Below are positions 52,797-62,275 of a stretch of 64,000 nucleotides of DNA, piece after piece. A program made the translations under genes and the position numbers. The stretch is from positions 229,854 to 293,853 of the forward strand of contig NZ_JAKRWF010000003.1 in the NCBI RefSeq assembly GCF_022352215.1. The letters are read 5' to 3'. Each line of letters begins with the position of its first letter. Position 1 is the first letter of the stretch. The stretch comes from Flavihumibacter cheonanensis. GTDB taxonomy: Bacteria; Bacteroidota; Bacteroidia; Chitinophagales; Chitinophagaceae. The notes beneath the pieces were generated by a model, which searched no databases, had not been told where the DNA came from, and saw only the letters and a list, made by a program, of their open reading frames with translations.

Positions 52797-53909
52797 ATGG
52801 GAGCTTTTTTTACCAATATTCAAATCAAAATAGATTTATTAAAAAAAGAAAATCTGATTGAAGAAATTGTTTTTTGTTTAAAGCAATACAATAGTGAACT
52901 TGATTACGAACCAATCGACAATCAGGATGAAGCAGATAAATCAGTTCTGATAGTGTCTAAACCTGATTCAAACTGGGTTTCCATTTACGATGAAGATACT
53001 GAATTGCAACATTTGACCGATTTAAAGCAATTGGCAAAATTTCTTTCTTCTTCCATAAAAACAAGCACACTGTCAATACTAGTGCATGATAGTGATTCCA
53101 TATCAATGTGCCTATTTACAAACGGGAAAGAAGTAGATTCAATATCTAATATCAGAAAGAAGGTCAATTTTAATAAGAATAAACCTGAAGCATGGTCAGA
53201 CGTACTTCACCCCCCACATATTTTTGAAGACATACAAAAAGCATGGCACAACAACCCCATTTTTGCCGAGGAATTCTTACAGGCTTTTGCACAACTCGCC
53301 AGAATAAACTCAGCATACTTGATTTCAGGTTTTGAAGATATCCAGGAGTTTCATAAAAATGATGGAATTGCACTTCATTTCAGGCAGAAAAACAAACCAA
53401 TAAAACCAGTATTACCTCTGACCACTTTTCAATTTTTTCAAACTCATTCGATTTTGACATTAAAAAAAGGTGAAAGTAGTAAACTGGATTTTTCATTCTG
53501 GAATCGAGGGGATTCTTCGAAAGGAATAGAAATTATTTTAGCCGGTGAATGTATTGATAAGAATTTATTAGTTCCTAAAAAAACAGAAATACTCTACATT
53601 GAAAGGCCAGATAATAGACGAAATAATTTTCAAGCAGCATTCACCAAATCAAAAAACTGGAAGGGTGAGTATTTTTATAGTGCAACAATTGAAGAAATTA
53701 TCATTCCAAAAGGACACAACCCTCAATTTCCAATGAAGCCTAAAGAATCGAAGTGGCACAGTAAAAACTTTGTTTATTTTACTCTTTTCCTTAGCATAGT
53801 ATTTGAAAGCAACAGTGATGAACCTGGACGGGTTGACCTCTTCATTTGTCCTCTTGAAAACAAAGATCTTGGATATATCCACTGTTCATTTGACAAAATA
53901 ACTGAATAA
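52797..53909 (+). CDS. 370-residue protein of unknown family
   Basis: I do not recognise this soluble, charged protein. It has no signal peptide or membrane segment. Segments such as LVHDSDSISMCLFTNGKEVD, and HNNPIFAEEFLQAFAQLARI, suggest an alpha/beta N-terminal half. The second half is beta-rich (FSFWNRGDSSKGIEIILAG, then FVYFTLFLSIVFESNSDEPG). A/T-rich codons and its solitary position before a terminator are compatible with recent arrival. It starts 24 bases after the methyltransferase gene. Confidence 0.7.
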   Translation: MGAFFTNIQIKIDLLKKENLIEEIVFCLKQYNSELDYEPIDNQDEADKSVLIVSKPDSNWVSIYDEDTELQHLTDLKQLAKFLSSSIKTSTLSILVHDSDSISMCLFTNGKEVDSISNIRKKVNFNKNKPEAWSDVLHPPHIFEDIQKAWHNNPIFAEEFLQAFAQLARINSAYLISGFEDIQEFHKNDGIALHFRQKNKPIKPVLPLTTFQFFQTHSILTLKKGESSKLDFSFWNRGDSSKGIEIILAGECIDKNLLVPKKTEILYIERPDNRRNNFQAAFTKSKNWKGEYFYSATIEEIIIPKGHNPQFPMKPKESKWHSKNFVYFTLFLSIVFESNSDEPGRVDLFICPLENKDLGYIHCSFDKITE

Positions 53910-53914
53910 TAAAA

Positions 53915-53945
53915 AACCGCCCACAAGGGGCGGTTCAATTTTTTT
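53915..53945 (+). terminator. intrinsic terminator
   Basis: AACCGCCC (53915-53922) pairs with GGGCGGTT (53928-53935) across a five-base loop, followed by CAATTTTTTT. It ends the plus-strand series that began near 50.8 kb. Confidence 0.9.
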
Positions 53946-54283
53946 CCGGACGAGTCAACAACCTACGGTTTCATAGAAATAGGCCTTTCAATAACTGCTT
54001 ACACTTTTTTTGTTTAGCTCATCATTTTCAGGGAGCCCGGACAATCAATCTACCAATGATGGACGCATTGATAAATCTTCTTCATTGGGTTGGATTCTAG
54101 TTGTTTTCGCGGATGTCGGATTCATTTACTGCTGCTTTCAAAAGGATTGGATTGGTTTCTGCTGTTTCTACGGTCGCTTCAGAGGTATTGGATTGGTTTA
54201 GGATCTAGGGACTACTATTCTCTGTTGCTGATACAAAGATGGTACGCTTTTTCGCCCTTTAAAAACTCTTTCGCCCTTCAAGC
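53946..54283. other. 338-base non-coding spacer with short repeats
   Basis: No convincing gene is seen. ATTGGATTGGTTT occurs at 54146-54158 and 54187-54199 (41-base step), with a partial copy at 54085. TTTCGCCCTT occurs twice near 54250-54280. A minus-strand frame of about 36 codons (54204 down to 54097, ending ILLKAAVNESDIRENN) lacks a start codon and could be a gene remnant. Confidence 0.5.
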
Positions 54284-54321
54284 AAAAACCGTCGATAAAT
54301 GGACATTTACGACGGTTTTTT
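54284..54321 (-). terminator. terminator of leuS (probably bidirectional)
   Basis: AAAAACCGTCG (54284-54294) pairs with CGACGGTTTTT (54310-54320). Inner arms TAAATG and CATTTA extend the stem through one bulged A. Read on the minus strand it lies 27 bases past the leuS stop and is followed by T-rich sequence. Confidence 0.85.
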
Positions 54322-54347
54322 GGAAATTTTATCAGTGCTCAAACGGG

Positions 54348-57125
54348 CTAAATCACCACATTAATCATCCTGTTTTTCACGTACACTATCTTTTTCGGTG
54401 CCTTCCCCTCCAGCCATTTCTGCACCAGCTCATTTGCCAGCACAATCTCCTCCACTTCCGCCTGTGAAACCTCCAAACCGATGGTGATCTCTGTGCGCGT
54501 TTTGCCATTAATTGCTACAGGGTAAGCCTTGGCCGACTCCCGCACATATTCTTCCGTAAACTCAGGGAAAGCTGCATCCAAAACAGAACCTGGCTGTCCG
54601 GCCAGTTGCCACAGCTCTTCTGTAATATGCGGCGCATAAGGCGCCAGCAATACCAGCAGTGGTAACAAGATGCTTTTCTTCCGGCATTTCAACTCATTCA
54701 ATTCATTCACACAGATCATAAAGCCACTCACGCCTGTATTAAAAGAAAAGCGCTCGGTATCTTCTTCGATCTTGCGGATGGTACGATGTAAGACCTTCAA
54801 TTCTGCCGCAGTTGGAGCTTCATCAGTCAGGTTCAGTCCCTTGTTCTCATCCACATACAAACGCCAGAACTTCTTAAGGAAACGATGTACTCCTTCAATG
54901 CCTTTGGTATCCCAGGGTTTACTAATTTCCACGGGCCCAAGGAACATTTCATACATGCGGAAGGTATCCGCGCCGAATCTCTCTACGATATGGTCCGGGT
55001 TCACAGTATTGAACTTGGACTTGGACATTTTCTCCACCTCCGAGCCACAGAGATACTGCTCATTCTCCAGCACAAATTCTGCCTGGGCATATTCGGGTTT
55101 CCATTTCTTAAACGCCTCTCTATCCAGCGCATATCCATCCACGATATTCACATCCACATGCAGTTTATCAACCAGCTTGCCTTCATACATTCCTTCTTCA
55201 TTCAACAAGCCCTTCGACACAAATGTATTCGTGCCATTGATCCTGTAAACAAACCGACTGCTTCCCTGGATCATGCCCTGGTTCACCAACTTCTTATAGG
55301 GCTCATCAAAACCGATATGTCCGAGGTCATACAATACTTTGGTCCACATCCGGCTGTATAATAAATGCCCTACGGCATGCTCTGTTCCGCCGATATACAA
55401 ATCCACCTGGCCCCAGTAATCACTGGCCGAGCGGGAACAAAATTCCTTCTCATTCTTTGGATCCATATAACGCAGGAAATACCAGGAAGATCCGGCATAA
55501 CCAGGCATGGTATTGGTTTCCAGTTCTGCAGCAATCCATTCCGGAATATTGGCCAGGGGGCCCTCTCCTTCTGGTCCGGGTTTGTAAGATTCCACATAAG
55601 GCAATTCCAGTGGTAGATCAGAAGCAGGTAATGCTTTCGCCACCCCATTCTGCCATTTAACCGGGAAAGGTTCACCCCAATAACGCTGACGGCTAAACGC
55701 TGCATCCCGCATCCGGTAATTCACTTTGCGATTACCGATACCCATCTCTTCCAGTTTCTTCAGCACGATTTCAGTTGCTTCGCGCATGCCAATACCATTC
55801 AGGAAACCGCTGTTCTCGAGAATCGCATCCTTGGTAGGATTGGCTTCCACTCCATCATACTGTGCACCAATAATGTTGGTAATCGGAATGGAAAAATGTT
55901 CTGCAAAACGATGATCTCTTTCATCGCCGCAAGGCACGGCCATAATAGCACCGGTACCATATCCTGCCAACACGTATTCAGATAACCAGATCGGAATTTC
56001 TCTGCCATCAAAAGGATTGATGGCATAGGAACCAGTAAATACGCCAGTGATCTTTTTCTCCGCCATGCGTTCCCGCTCACTTCGACTCTTTACATAATCA
56101 AGGTATTGCTCTACAGCAGCAACCTGTCCTTCTGATTTTAATCCTTCCACGATATCCAGTTCTGGTGCCACTACCATAAAGTCCACGCCAAAAATGGTAT
56201 CGGGCCGGGTTGTATACACTCTCAGGCTGGATACAGTTCCTTTCTCTGACTTCACTGCGAAATCAATCTCCGCGCCATAACTCTTGCCGATCCAGTTGGT
56301 CTGCATTTCCTTCATGGCCTCACTGAACTCGATGCGATCCAATCCTTCCAGCAGGCGATCCGCATATTCTGTGATACGCAGGTACCACTGGCGCAGTTTC
56401 TTTTTTACAACGGGATGACCACCACGCTCACTCACCCCATTCACCACTTCATCATTAGCTAATACGGTTCCCAATGCCTCGCACCAGTTGACTTCTCCAT
56501 ATCCACAATAGGCCAGTCGATAATTCATCAGGATTTCCTGTTGGCGCTGGTAAGAATATGCTTTCCAGTCGGCCGCAGTGAATTGAAGTCCCGGTTCACC
56601 GGGACAAACAACTCCTTCATTTCCCTTCTCTTCAAAAATGGTAACCAGGGAGGCGATAGATTCAGCTTTTCCGGCAGCCCGGTTATAATAAGATTCAAAT
56701 AATTGCAGGAAGATCCACTGTGTCCATTTGTAATAGGAAGGGTCGCAGGTACGCACTTCCCTGCTCCAGTCGAAGCAGAAACCGATATTATCCAGCTGCT
56801 TGCGGAAATTCTGAATATTAGTCTCGGTGCTCACAGCCGGATGTACACCATGTTCGATGGCATACTGTTCTGCGGGCAATCCAAAAGCATCATAGCCCAT
56901 CGGGTGTAATACATTGTATCCTTTCAGGCGTTTGAACCGGCTGTAGATATCGCTGGCAATATAACCGAGGGGATGGCCCACATGAAGCCCTGCTCCACTC
57001 GGATATGGGAACATATCCAGCACATAACATTTGGGCTTGTCAGAAATATTGGAAACCTGGTAAGTCTGATTCGCTTTCCACGCTGCCTGCCATTTTTTTT
57101 CGATCTGCCTGAAACTATACTCCAT
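54348..57125 (-). CDS. leuS: leucyl-tRNA synthetase
   Basis: The 925 residues start at ATG 57125; an upstream in-frame ATG would add a 26-residue extension without family support. The class I signatures are PSGAGLHVGHPLGY (HIGH type) and VEKMSKSKFNTVNPD (KMSKS). The CP1 editing domain and the LeuRS-specific SRQRYWGEPFPV block are present, as is the C-terminal anticodon-binding region (LLVLLAPYAPHITEELW). It charges tRNA-Leu. The gene is divergent from ftsX. Confidence 0.97.
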   Translation of the reverse strand: MEYSFRQIEKKWQAAWKANQTYQVSNISDKPKCYVLDMFPYPSGAGLHVGHPLGYIASDIYSRFKRLKGYNVLHPMGYDAFGLPAEQYAIEHGVHPAVSTETNIQNFRKQLDNIGFCFDWSREVRTCDPSYYKWTQWIFLQLFESYYNRAAGKAESIASLVTIFEEKGNEGVVCPGEPGLQFTAADWKAYSYQRQQEILMNYRLAYCGYGEVNWCEALGTVLANDEVVNGVSERGGHPVVKKKLRQWYLRITEYADRLLEGLDRIEFSEAMKEMQTNWIGKSYGAEIDFAVKSEKGTVSSLRVYTTRPDTIFGVDFMVVAPELDIVEGLKSEGQVAAVEQYLDYVKSRSERERMAEKKITGVFTGSYAINPFDGREIPIWLSEYVLAGYGTGAIMAVPCGDERDHRFAEHFSIPITNIIGAQYDGVEANPTKDAILENSGFLNGIGMREATEIVLKKLEEMGIGNRKVNYRMRDAAFSRQRYWGEPFPVKWQNGVAKALPASDLPLELPYVESYKPGPEGEGPLANIPEWIAAELETNTMPGYAGSSWYFLRYMDPKNEKEFCSRSASDYWGQVDLYIGGTEHAVGHLLYSRMWTKVLYDLGHIGFDEPYKKLVNQGMIQGSSRFVYRINGTNTFVSKGLLNEEGMYEGKLVDKLHVDVNIVDGYALDREAFKKWKPEYAQAEFVLENEQYLCGSEVEKMSKSKFNTVNPDHIVERFGADTFRMYEMFLGPVEISKPWDTKGIEGVHRFLKKFWRLYVDENKGLNLTDEAPTAAELKVLHRTIRKIEEDTERFSFNTGVSGFMICVNELNELKCRKKSILLPLLVLLAPYAPHITEELWQLAGQPGSVLDAAFPEFTEEYVRESAKAYPVAINGKTRTEITIGLEVSQAEVEEIVLANELVQKWLEGKAPKKIVYVKNRMINVVI

Positions 57126-57192
57126 GCTTACTAATTGGATCAACAATATTTTAAATGTGAAATTGGCCTTAAAAGAACTGGCCAAGGGGCGA

Positions 57193-57200
57193 CAAAAATA
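57193..57200 (-). promoter_or_regulatory. leuS -7 box (TATTTTTG)
   Basis: On the minus strand TATTTTTG fully matches TAnnTTTG and lies about 68 bases before ATG 57125. No TTTG is found at 19 bases upstream. Confidence 0.5.
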
Positions 57201-57222
57201 CAAACAGAAAGGCTAAAACCGC

Positions 57223-57230
57223 TATTTTTG
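57223..57230 (+). promoter_or_regulatory. ftsX -7 box (TATTTTTG)
   Basis: TATTTTTG lies 39 bases before ATG 57270 and mirrors the leuS box 22 bases away, so the two divergent promoters are back to back. Confidence 0.55.
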
Positions 57231-57269
57231 TCCGCGTCGACAAGTACTGACCCATCGAAACATCAAATC

Positions 57270-58142
57270 ATGACGCAAATCGGAAAATCCTCCGCGAAAC
57301 GTTCCCAGCCATCCTATTTCATGTCCATTCTGGGGGTATCCCTGGTGCTGTTCATCCTGGGACTGCTTGGCTGGATCGTGATCAATGCCAACAAACTGGG
57401 GCAATATTTCAAGGAAAATGTGGAAGTGCGGGTATATCTGAAAGAAAATATCTCTTCTAAAGACAGTGTGGAACTGACTCAGTACATTGCCAGCAAGCCC
57501 TATGTGCGGCAGTACACCTATGTAACCAAGGAGGATGCGAAGAAGAAATTCATGGCAGATGGGAATGACGATTGGAAAAATATCCTGGAAGCCAACCCCC
57601 TGCCGGCCAGTATAGATTTTACCCTTATTAATGAATATGTACATTCTGATTCCCTGGCAGCCATCCAGGCCGACCTGGAACAGAATATTGCTGTGAATGA
57701 TGTGCAGTATCCCCGCACATTGGTTGATAACCTGAATGAGAACGTGAAAAAAATCAGCCTGATTCTGCTGATTATTGCGATCGTGCTCTGTGTGGTGGTG
57801 ATTGTACTGATAGATAATACCATCCGATTGGCCATGTTCAGCAACCGGTTTATCATCAAAACCATGCAGATGGTGGGGGCAACCCGGGGCTTTATTGCCA
57901 AACCGATGGATATGCGGGCAATTTTGAACGGGGCTATTGCCGGGGTAATTGCGATTGCTGGAATCATCGCCCTGATCTTTTTTGCCGAACAACAGCTTCC
58001 GGAGCTCAAAGCCATGCGGGATACCACCTGGCTGACCATCCTGGGAGCAGGCATCATATTACTCGGAATCCTGATTTCATTGCTGAGTACCCACCGCAGC
58101 GTGGTGAAATACCTGAAGATGAAGCTGGATGATCTCTATTAA
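57270..58142 (+). CDS. ftsX: cell-division permease-like protein FtsX
   Basis: The 290 residues start at ATG 57270, downstream of its -7 box. FtsX layout: one N-terminal membrane helix (FMSILGVSLVLFILGLLGWI), a ~110-residue periplasmic domain (VEVRVYLKENISSKDSVELT), then three helices around IIKTMQMVGATRGFIAKPMD. With FtsE it activates peptidoglycan hydrolases at the septum. ftsE is not next to it. DUF3098 and uppP genes follow, a usual order in Bacteroidota. Confidence 0.93.
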   Translation: MTQIGKSSAKRSQPSYFMSILGVSLVLFILGLLGWIVINANKLGQYFKENVEVRVYLKENISSKDSVELTQYIASKPYVRQYTYVTKEDAKKKFMADGNDDWKNILEANPLPASIDFTLINEYVHSDSLAAIQADLEQNIAVNDVQYPRTLVDNLNENVKKISLILLIIAIVLCVVVIVLIDNTIRLAMFSNRFIIKTMQMVGATRGFIAKPMDMRAILNGAIAGVIAIAGIIALIFFAEQQLPELKAMRDTTWLTILGAGIILLGILISLLSTHRSVVKYLKMKLDDLY

Positions 58143-58158
58143 TCCTTATTTTGCAACC

Positions 58159-58419
58159 ATGTCTAAGAAAGTAACAACTACAACTACCTCACATACCTCC
58201 GAAAGCCTGTTCGGAAAGACCAACTATATTTGGATGCTGGCAGGAATTGCTGTGATTGCATTGGGATTATTGCTGATGGCTGGAGGCAGAAGTGCTGATC
58301 CGACTGTATTTGAGCAGAAAGAAGTCTACAGCACTACGCGGATCACCATTGCACCTATCCTGATTATTGCTGGATTGGCGCTGGAAGTAGTGGCCATCTT
58401 CAAAAAGCCAACCTCCTGA
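58159..58419 (+). CDS. DUF3098 family small membrane protein
   Basis: The 86 residues start at ATG 58159, 17 bases after ftsX. There are two membrane helices ([20 protein letters not shown] and [19 protein letters not shown]) joined by [20 protein letters not shown]. The family is conserved between ftsX and uppP in Bacteroidota; its role is unknown but presumably envelope-related. Confidence 0.88.
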   Translation: MSKKVTTTTTSHTSESLFGKTNYIWMLAGIAVIALGLLLMAGGRSADPTVFEQKEVYSTTRITIAPILIIAGLALEVVAIFKKPTS

Positions 58420-58429
58420 TCTTTTTTCC

Positions 58430-59260
58430 ATGAGTATTCTTGAAGCCATTATCATAGCCATCGTAGAGGGCCTGACCGAGTTTTTACCTGTCTCTTCTAC
58501 CGGTCACATGATCATTGCCAGTTCCCTGCTGGGTATCCATACCGAATCCTTCACCAAATTATTTGAAGTAGCTATCCAGTTGGGGGCGATTCTCGCCGTG
58601 GTGGTGCTTTACTGGAAGAAATTCGTCGACTTTAAAAGTTTCAGCTTTTATATCAAATTGGCCCTGGCCGTGGTTCCGGCACTTTTATTGGGTTTCCTGT
58701 TTTCAGATCAGATTGATGCCCTGCTGGAGAGTCCGCTTACAGTAGCCATCACCCTGTTATTGGGAGGTTTTGTACTGATATTCATTGATCGCAGTTTTCA
58801 ACATCCACGCATACACGAAGAAGCTGAAATCGGTTATGGTAAAGCCATCATTATTGGTATTTGGCAGTGCCTGGCAATGATTCCCGGTGTAAGCAGAAGT
58901 GCAGCCTCTATTATTGGGGGTATGCAGCAGGGATTGAGTCGTAAAGTGGCAGCTGAATTTTCTTTTTTCCTGGCAGTGCCAACAATGGCAGCAGCCACCG
59001 GTTATTCCCTGGTATTAAAAGACTGGCCCGGGGCAGATGGCATAGAGCAGAAAGGATATGAAATGCTGCTCAGCTCCCAGGACAACCTGGTTGCTTTTGT
59101 AGTTGGAAATATTGTAGCCTTTGTGGTGGCACTCCTGGCCATCAAATTCTTTATTGGTTTTCTCCAGAAACACGGCTTCCGCTGGTTCGGTTATTACCGG
59201 ATTGTGGCTGGTATAATTCTTCTTATATTGCTGTGGACAGGTGCCATCCAGAATGGATAA
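58430..59260 (+). CDS. uppP: undecaprenyl-diphosphatase UppP (BacA)
   Basis: The 276 residues have about eight membrane helices. The two catalytic motifs are [16 protein letters not shown] and [16 protein letters not shown]. It recycles undecaprenyl diphosphate to the monophosphate lipid carrier for peptidoglycan synthesis and can confer bacitracin tolerance. It starts 10 bases after the DUF3098 gene. Confidence 0.96.
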   Translation: MSILEAIIIAIVEGLTEFLPVSSTGHMIIASSLLGIHTESFTKLFEVAIQLGAILAVVVLYWKKFVDFKSFSFYIKLALAVVPALLLGFLFSDQIDALLESPLTVAITLLLGGFVLIFIDRSFQHPRIHEEAEIGYGKAIIIGIWQCLAMIPGVSRSAASIIGGMQQGLSRKVAAEFSFFLAVPTMAAATGYSLVLKDWPGADGIEQKGYEMLLSSQDNLVAFVVGNIVAFVVALLAIKFFIGFLQKHGFRWFGYYRIVAGIILLILLWTGAIQNG

Positions 59261-59287
59261 GTCCCTGTTCCAAAACCAAGCAACTGC

Positions 59288-60628
59288 ATGCAGACGGCAC
59301 CAAAAAAAGTAATCAATGGTTGGGCCATGTACGATTGGGCCAACAGTGCGTATAACCTGGTAATCACCAGTACCATTTTCCCAGCTTATTTTGTGGCGAT
59401 CACTTCTTCCGGCAATGGCAATGGCCAGCATAAAGTTTCTTTTTTCGGAAGGGAATTTGTGAACACGGCACTGATGGATTATGCCCTCAGTGTGGTTTTC
59501 CTGCTGGTGGCCTTTAGCAGCCCGATTCTTTCATCTATTGCAGATTATCGGCGTAATAAAAAAGTGTACCTGCGCTGGTTCAGTTTTATGGGATCCGCCG
59601 CCTGTTTAGGTTTGTTCTTTTTTACGCCCGACCGCATCGAGTTAGGTATCATCTTCTTTTCCATTGCGGCATTGGGTTATTGGGCGAGTTTGGTATTTTA
59701 CAATTCCTATCTGCCTGATATAGCTGCACCGGAAGACCAGGATCGTGTCAGTGCAAAAGGATTTGCGTTGGGTTACGTAGGATCTGTGTTGCTGCAGATC
59801 ATTTGTTTTATTCTGATTTTAAATCCTGGTATTCTGGAAAGCCTGTTTGGATTTGATGCAAAAGATAAAACCCTTGGTCCTCGATTTTCCTTCCTATTAG
59901 TAGGACTCTGGTGGTTTGGATTTGCTCAATTCACACTGCGCGTATTGCCTCTCAGTAGCAAGGCCGAGCGAAAATCAAAAAAACATGTTCTTGTAAATGG
60001 CTTCCACGAATTACAACTGGTTTGGAGCCAGCTCAAACAGATGGCTGTTTTAAAACGATTCCTGTTGTCCTTTTTTCTTTACAATATGGGCGTGCAAACT
60101 GTGATGCTAGTAGCTGCCGGTTTCGGGAAAAAGGAAATCTTCCCTAATCCCGAGGATGAACCGAAATTATTGATCACCATCATCCTGATCCAGCTAGTAG
60201 CTATTATTGGCGCTATTGGATTGAGCCGGCTATCAAAAAAAATCGGGAATATGTGGGTGCTGATCATTGCGGTAAGCATCTGGATACTAGTATGCATCGC
60301 CGGTTATTACGTACAGACACAAACGCAGTTTTATATTCTGGCTGCCTGTGTAGGATTGGTAATGGGTGGCATCCAGAGTATGAGCCGAAGCACCTATTCC
60401 AAACTGTTGCCGCCTACGCAGGACACGACTTCCTTTTTCAGCTTCTACGATGTAACAGAGAAGATCGCTATTGTCATTGGCATCTTTACTTTTGGCTACC
60501 TCGAAGAGATAACCGGGAGTATGCGCAATTCAATCATAGCATTAGGTGTATTCTTTGTACTCGGACTGATCGCCTTATTCTATACCAAAAAAGCCTACGA
60601 TAAAACACATGCAACTCTATACAATTGA
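59288..60628 (+). CDS. UMF1-type MFS transporter
   Basis: The 446 residues have about twelve membrane segments. INGWAMYDWANSAYNLVITS is the start signature of the UMF1 (Atg22-like) family, and YNSYLPDIAAPEDQDRVSAK another family block. The substrate is unknown; amino acids are transported by eukaryotic relatives. The last 20 bases overlap the MBL-fold gene. Confidence 0.9.
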   Translation: MQTAPKKVINGWAMYDWANSAYNLVITSTIFPAYFVAITSSGNGNGQHKVSFFGREFVNTALMDYALSVVFLLVAFSSPILSSIADYRRNKKVYLRWFSFMGSAACLGLFFFTPDRIELGIIFFSIAALGYWASLVFYNSYLPDIAAPEDQDRVSAKGFALGYVGSVLLQIICFILILNPGILESLFGFDAKDKTLGPRFSFLLVGLWWFGFAQFTLRVLPLSSKAERKSKKHVLVNGFHELQLVWSQLKQMAVLKRFLLSFFLYNMGVQTVMLVAAGFGKKEIFPNPEDEPKLLITIILIQLVAIIGAIGLSRLSKKIGNMWVLIIAVSIWILVCIAGYYVQTQTQFYILAACVGLVMGGIQSMSRSTYSKLLPPTQDTTSFFSFYDVTEKIAIVIGIFTFGYLEEITGSMRNSIIALGVFFVLGLIALFYTKKAYDKTHATLYN

Positions 60629-61439
60629 TACGGGTTATTTTAAACTGGACGGTGGTGCCATGTTTGGTGTGGTTCCCAAAACCATGTGGAATAAACTGAA
60701 TCCGGCGGATGAAAACAATCTTTGCACCTGGGCCATGCGTTGCCTGCTGGTTGAAGATGGGAACCGGCTAATTTTAATAGATACCGGCATTGGTAATAAA
60801 CAGGATACCAAATTCTTTTCGCATTATCATTTGCATGGTGATAGCAGCTTGGACAGCTCACTTGCCCAACATGGTTTTCATCACGATGATATCACCGACG
60901 TGTTTCTCACCCACCTGCATTTCGATCATTGCGGAGGTGCCATCATCCGCCAGGGAGATCAATTGATACCTGCTTTCAAAAACGCTACTTACTGGAGTCA
61001 TGCAGATCACTGGAACTGGGCGGTGCACCCCAACGACCGGGAGAAAGCATCTTTTTTGAAGGACAATATTTTACCCATCCAGGAATCGGGACAATTGAAA
61101 TTTATAGAAGGGGAATCTTTTACAGATAATTTTTCTGTGCGACTGGTCAATGGCCATACCAATTCCATGATGCTGCCTCAACTAAATTACAAAGGAAGAA
61201 CGATTGTGTACATGGCGGATCTACTACCTTCAGCTGCACATCTGCCCATTCCTTATGTAATGGCCTATGATATGTTTCCGCTAACCACCTTGCAGGAGAA
61301 AAAATCTTTCCTCGCAGAGGCAGTAGAAAACAACTACCTGCTTTATTTCGAACATGATCCTCAAATTGAACTGGCAGAACTGGTACAGACGGAAAAAGGA
61401 GTGCGGGCAGGGGCAACACTGAAATTGACTGAGTTGTAA
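60609..61439 (+). CDS. MBL-fold metallo-hydrolase
   Basis: The 276 residues carry the zinc motif FLTHLHFDHCGG (HxHxDH), with further ligands in VRLVNGHTNSMM and TIVYMADLLPSAAH. It is cytoplasmic, resembling lactonase-like hydrolases; the substrate is unknown. Its start lies inside the end of the transporter gene, so translation is probably coupled. Confidence 0.9.
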   Translation: MQLYTIDTGYFKLDGGAMFGVVPKTMWNKLNPADENNLCTWAMRCLLVEDGNRLILIDTGIGNKQDTKFFSHYHLHGDSSLDSSLAQHGFHHDDITDVFLTHLHFDHCGGAIIRQGDQLIPAFKNATYWSHADHWNWAVHPNDREKASFLKDNILPIQESGQLKFIEGESFTDNFSVRLVNGHTNSMMLPQLNYKGRTIVYMADLLPSAAHLPIPYVMAYDMFPLTTLQEKKSFLAEAVENNYLLYFEHDPQIELAELVQTEKGVRAGATLKLTEL

Positions 61440-61442
61440 CCT

Positions 61443-61469
61443 CACCCGTCCGGTGGCACCGGACGGGTG
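61443..61469. terminator. strong hairpin between convergent genes
   Basis: CACCCGTCCGGT (61443-61454) and ACCGGACGGGTG (61458-61469) form a perfect 12-bp, GC-rich stem with a three-base loop. No T-run follows on either strand, but the position between two stops suits a bidirectional terminator. Confidence 0.7.
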
Positions 61470-61479
61470 GCGGATGAAA

Positions 61480-62274
61480 TTATCGTACGCCCACCAAACT
61501 GCTTAGGGGATAGCGCAGGTTGCGGTAAGACATCATGTCAACTTTTACACTGCCGACGCTAATCGGACTCTCCACACGCAGAGGGATTTTGTTCCCATCG
61601 TCGCTAACCCAAACCGTCATTTTTTCGCCCCCTTCAAAAATGGTTCCCTTCACCAGCAGCGGTTTGAATTTGATGGAGCGAAATTTCCCGTACTTGGTTT
61701 TGATCGTTTCCTTACCCAGGTAACGGATGTAGAGATTATAGGTTTCATCATCCAGGAACATGGAAAAAGGAATTTTATCTCCCGGCTTGTATTTACTGAA
61801 ATCGATATTACGCGCATAATAGATGGAGCTCACTACATCCTGCACACAATTTGGAACATCAAACGTGCCATAGTTGGCAATCGCCTTATTGGCTTTGTGA
61901 TCAAAATTAACTGTCTGAAATTTCGTATACCCACCCTCGTACACATTCCGGATAAACTTGTGCGGTTGCATTGAAAACGTATCGATATAGGATTCATATT
62001 TATCCCGCACTTTAAAGAAGTTATCATAGAAACTGTAAGTCTTGCCATCTCCAATTACATGGTACACCGGATTACCATTGAGGTTGGTTAGACGCACTGA
62101 GAAGTTAGCTTCTCCGGCACCAATATACATACCAGCCAGTGTATAAAAGACTTTATAGGTAGTGGATTCACCATTTACAAAAGCGATGTTGCGAACACCA
62201 CAAAACTCATTGTATGCATCCAGTCTTTTGGAAAACACCAGGCTTACGAATATGAACGCTAAAAATCTTTTCAT
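61480..62274 (-). CDS. DUF3108 exported protein
   Basis: The 264 residues begin with a signal peptide (FLAFIFVSLVFSKRLDA). The DUF3108 pattern is visible: STTYKVFYTLAGMYIGAGEA, GDGKTYSFYDNFFKVRDKYE and VWVSDDGNKIPLRVESPISV. Family members are periplasmic or secreted and of unknown function. It starts one base after the flippase-like gene stops, on the same strand, so they form an operon. Confidence 0.85.
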   Translation of the reverse strand: MKRFLAFIFVSLVFSKRLDAYNEFCGVRNIAFVNGESTTYKVFYTLAGMYIGAGEANFSVRLTNLNGNPVYHVIGDGKTYSFYDNFFKVRDKYESYIDTFSMQPHKFIRNVYEGGYTKFQTVNFDHKANKAIANYGTFDVPNCVQDVVSSIYYARNIDFSKYKPGDKIPFSMFLDDETYNLYIRYLGKETIKTKYGKFRSIKFKPLLVKGTIFEGGEKMTVWVSDDGNKIPLRVESPISVGSVKVDMMSYRNLRYPLSSLVGVR

Positions 62275-62275
62275 C

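Noticed and set aside
54090-54467. Open frame of about 125 codons on the plus strand.
   Set aside because: It runs through the terminator hairpin into the antisense of leuS, is rich in rare residues (Cys, Trp), and has no family features.
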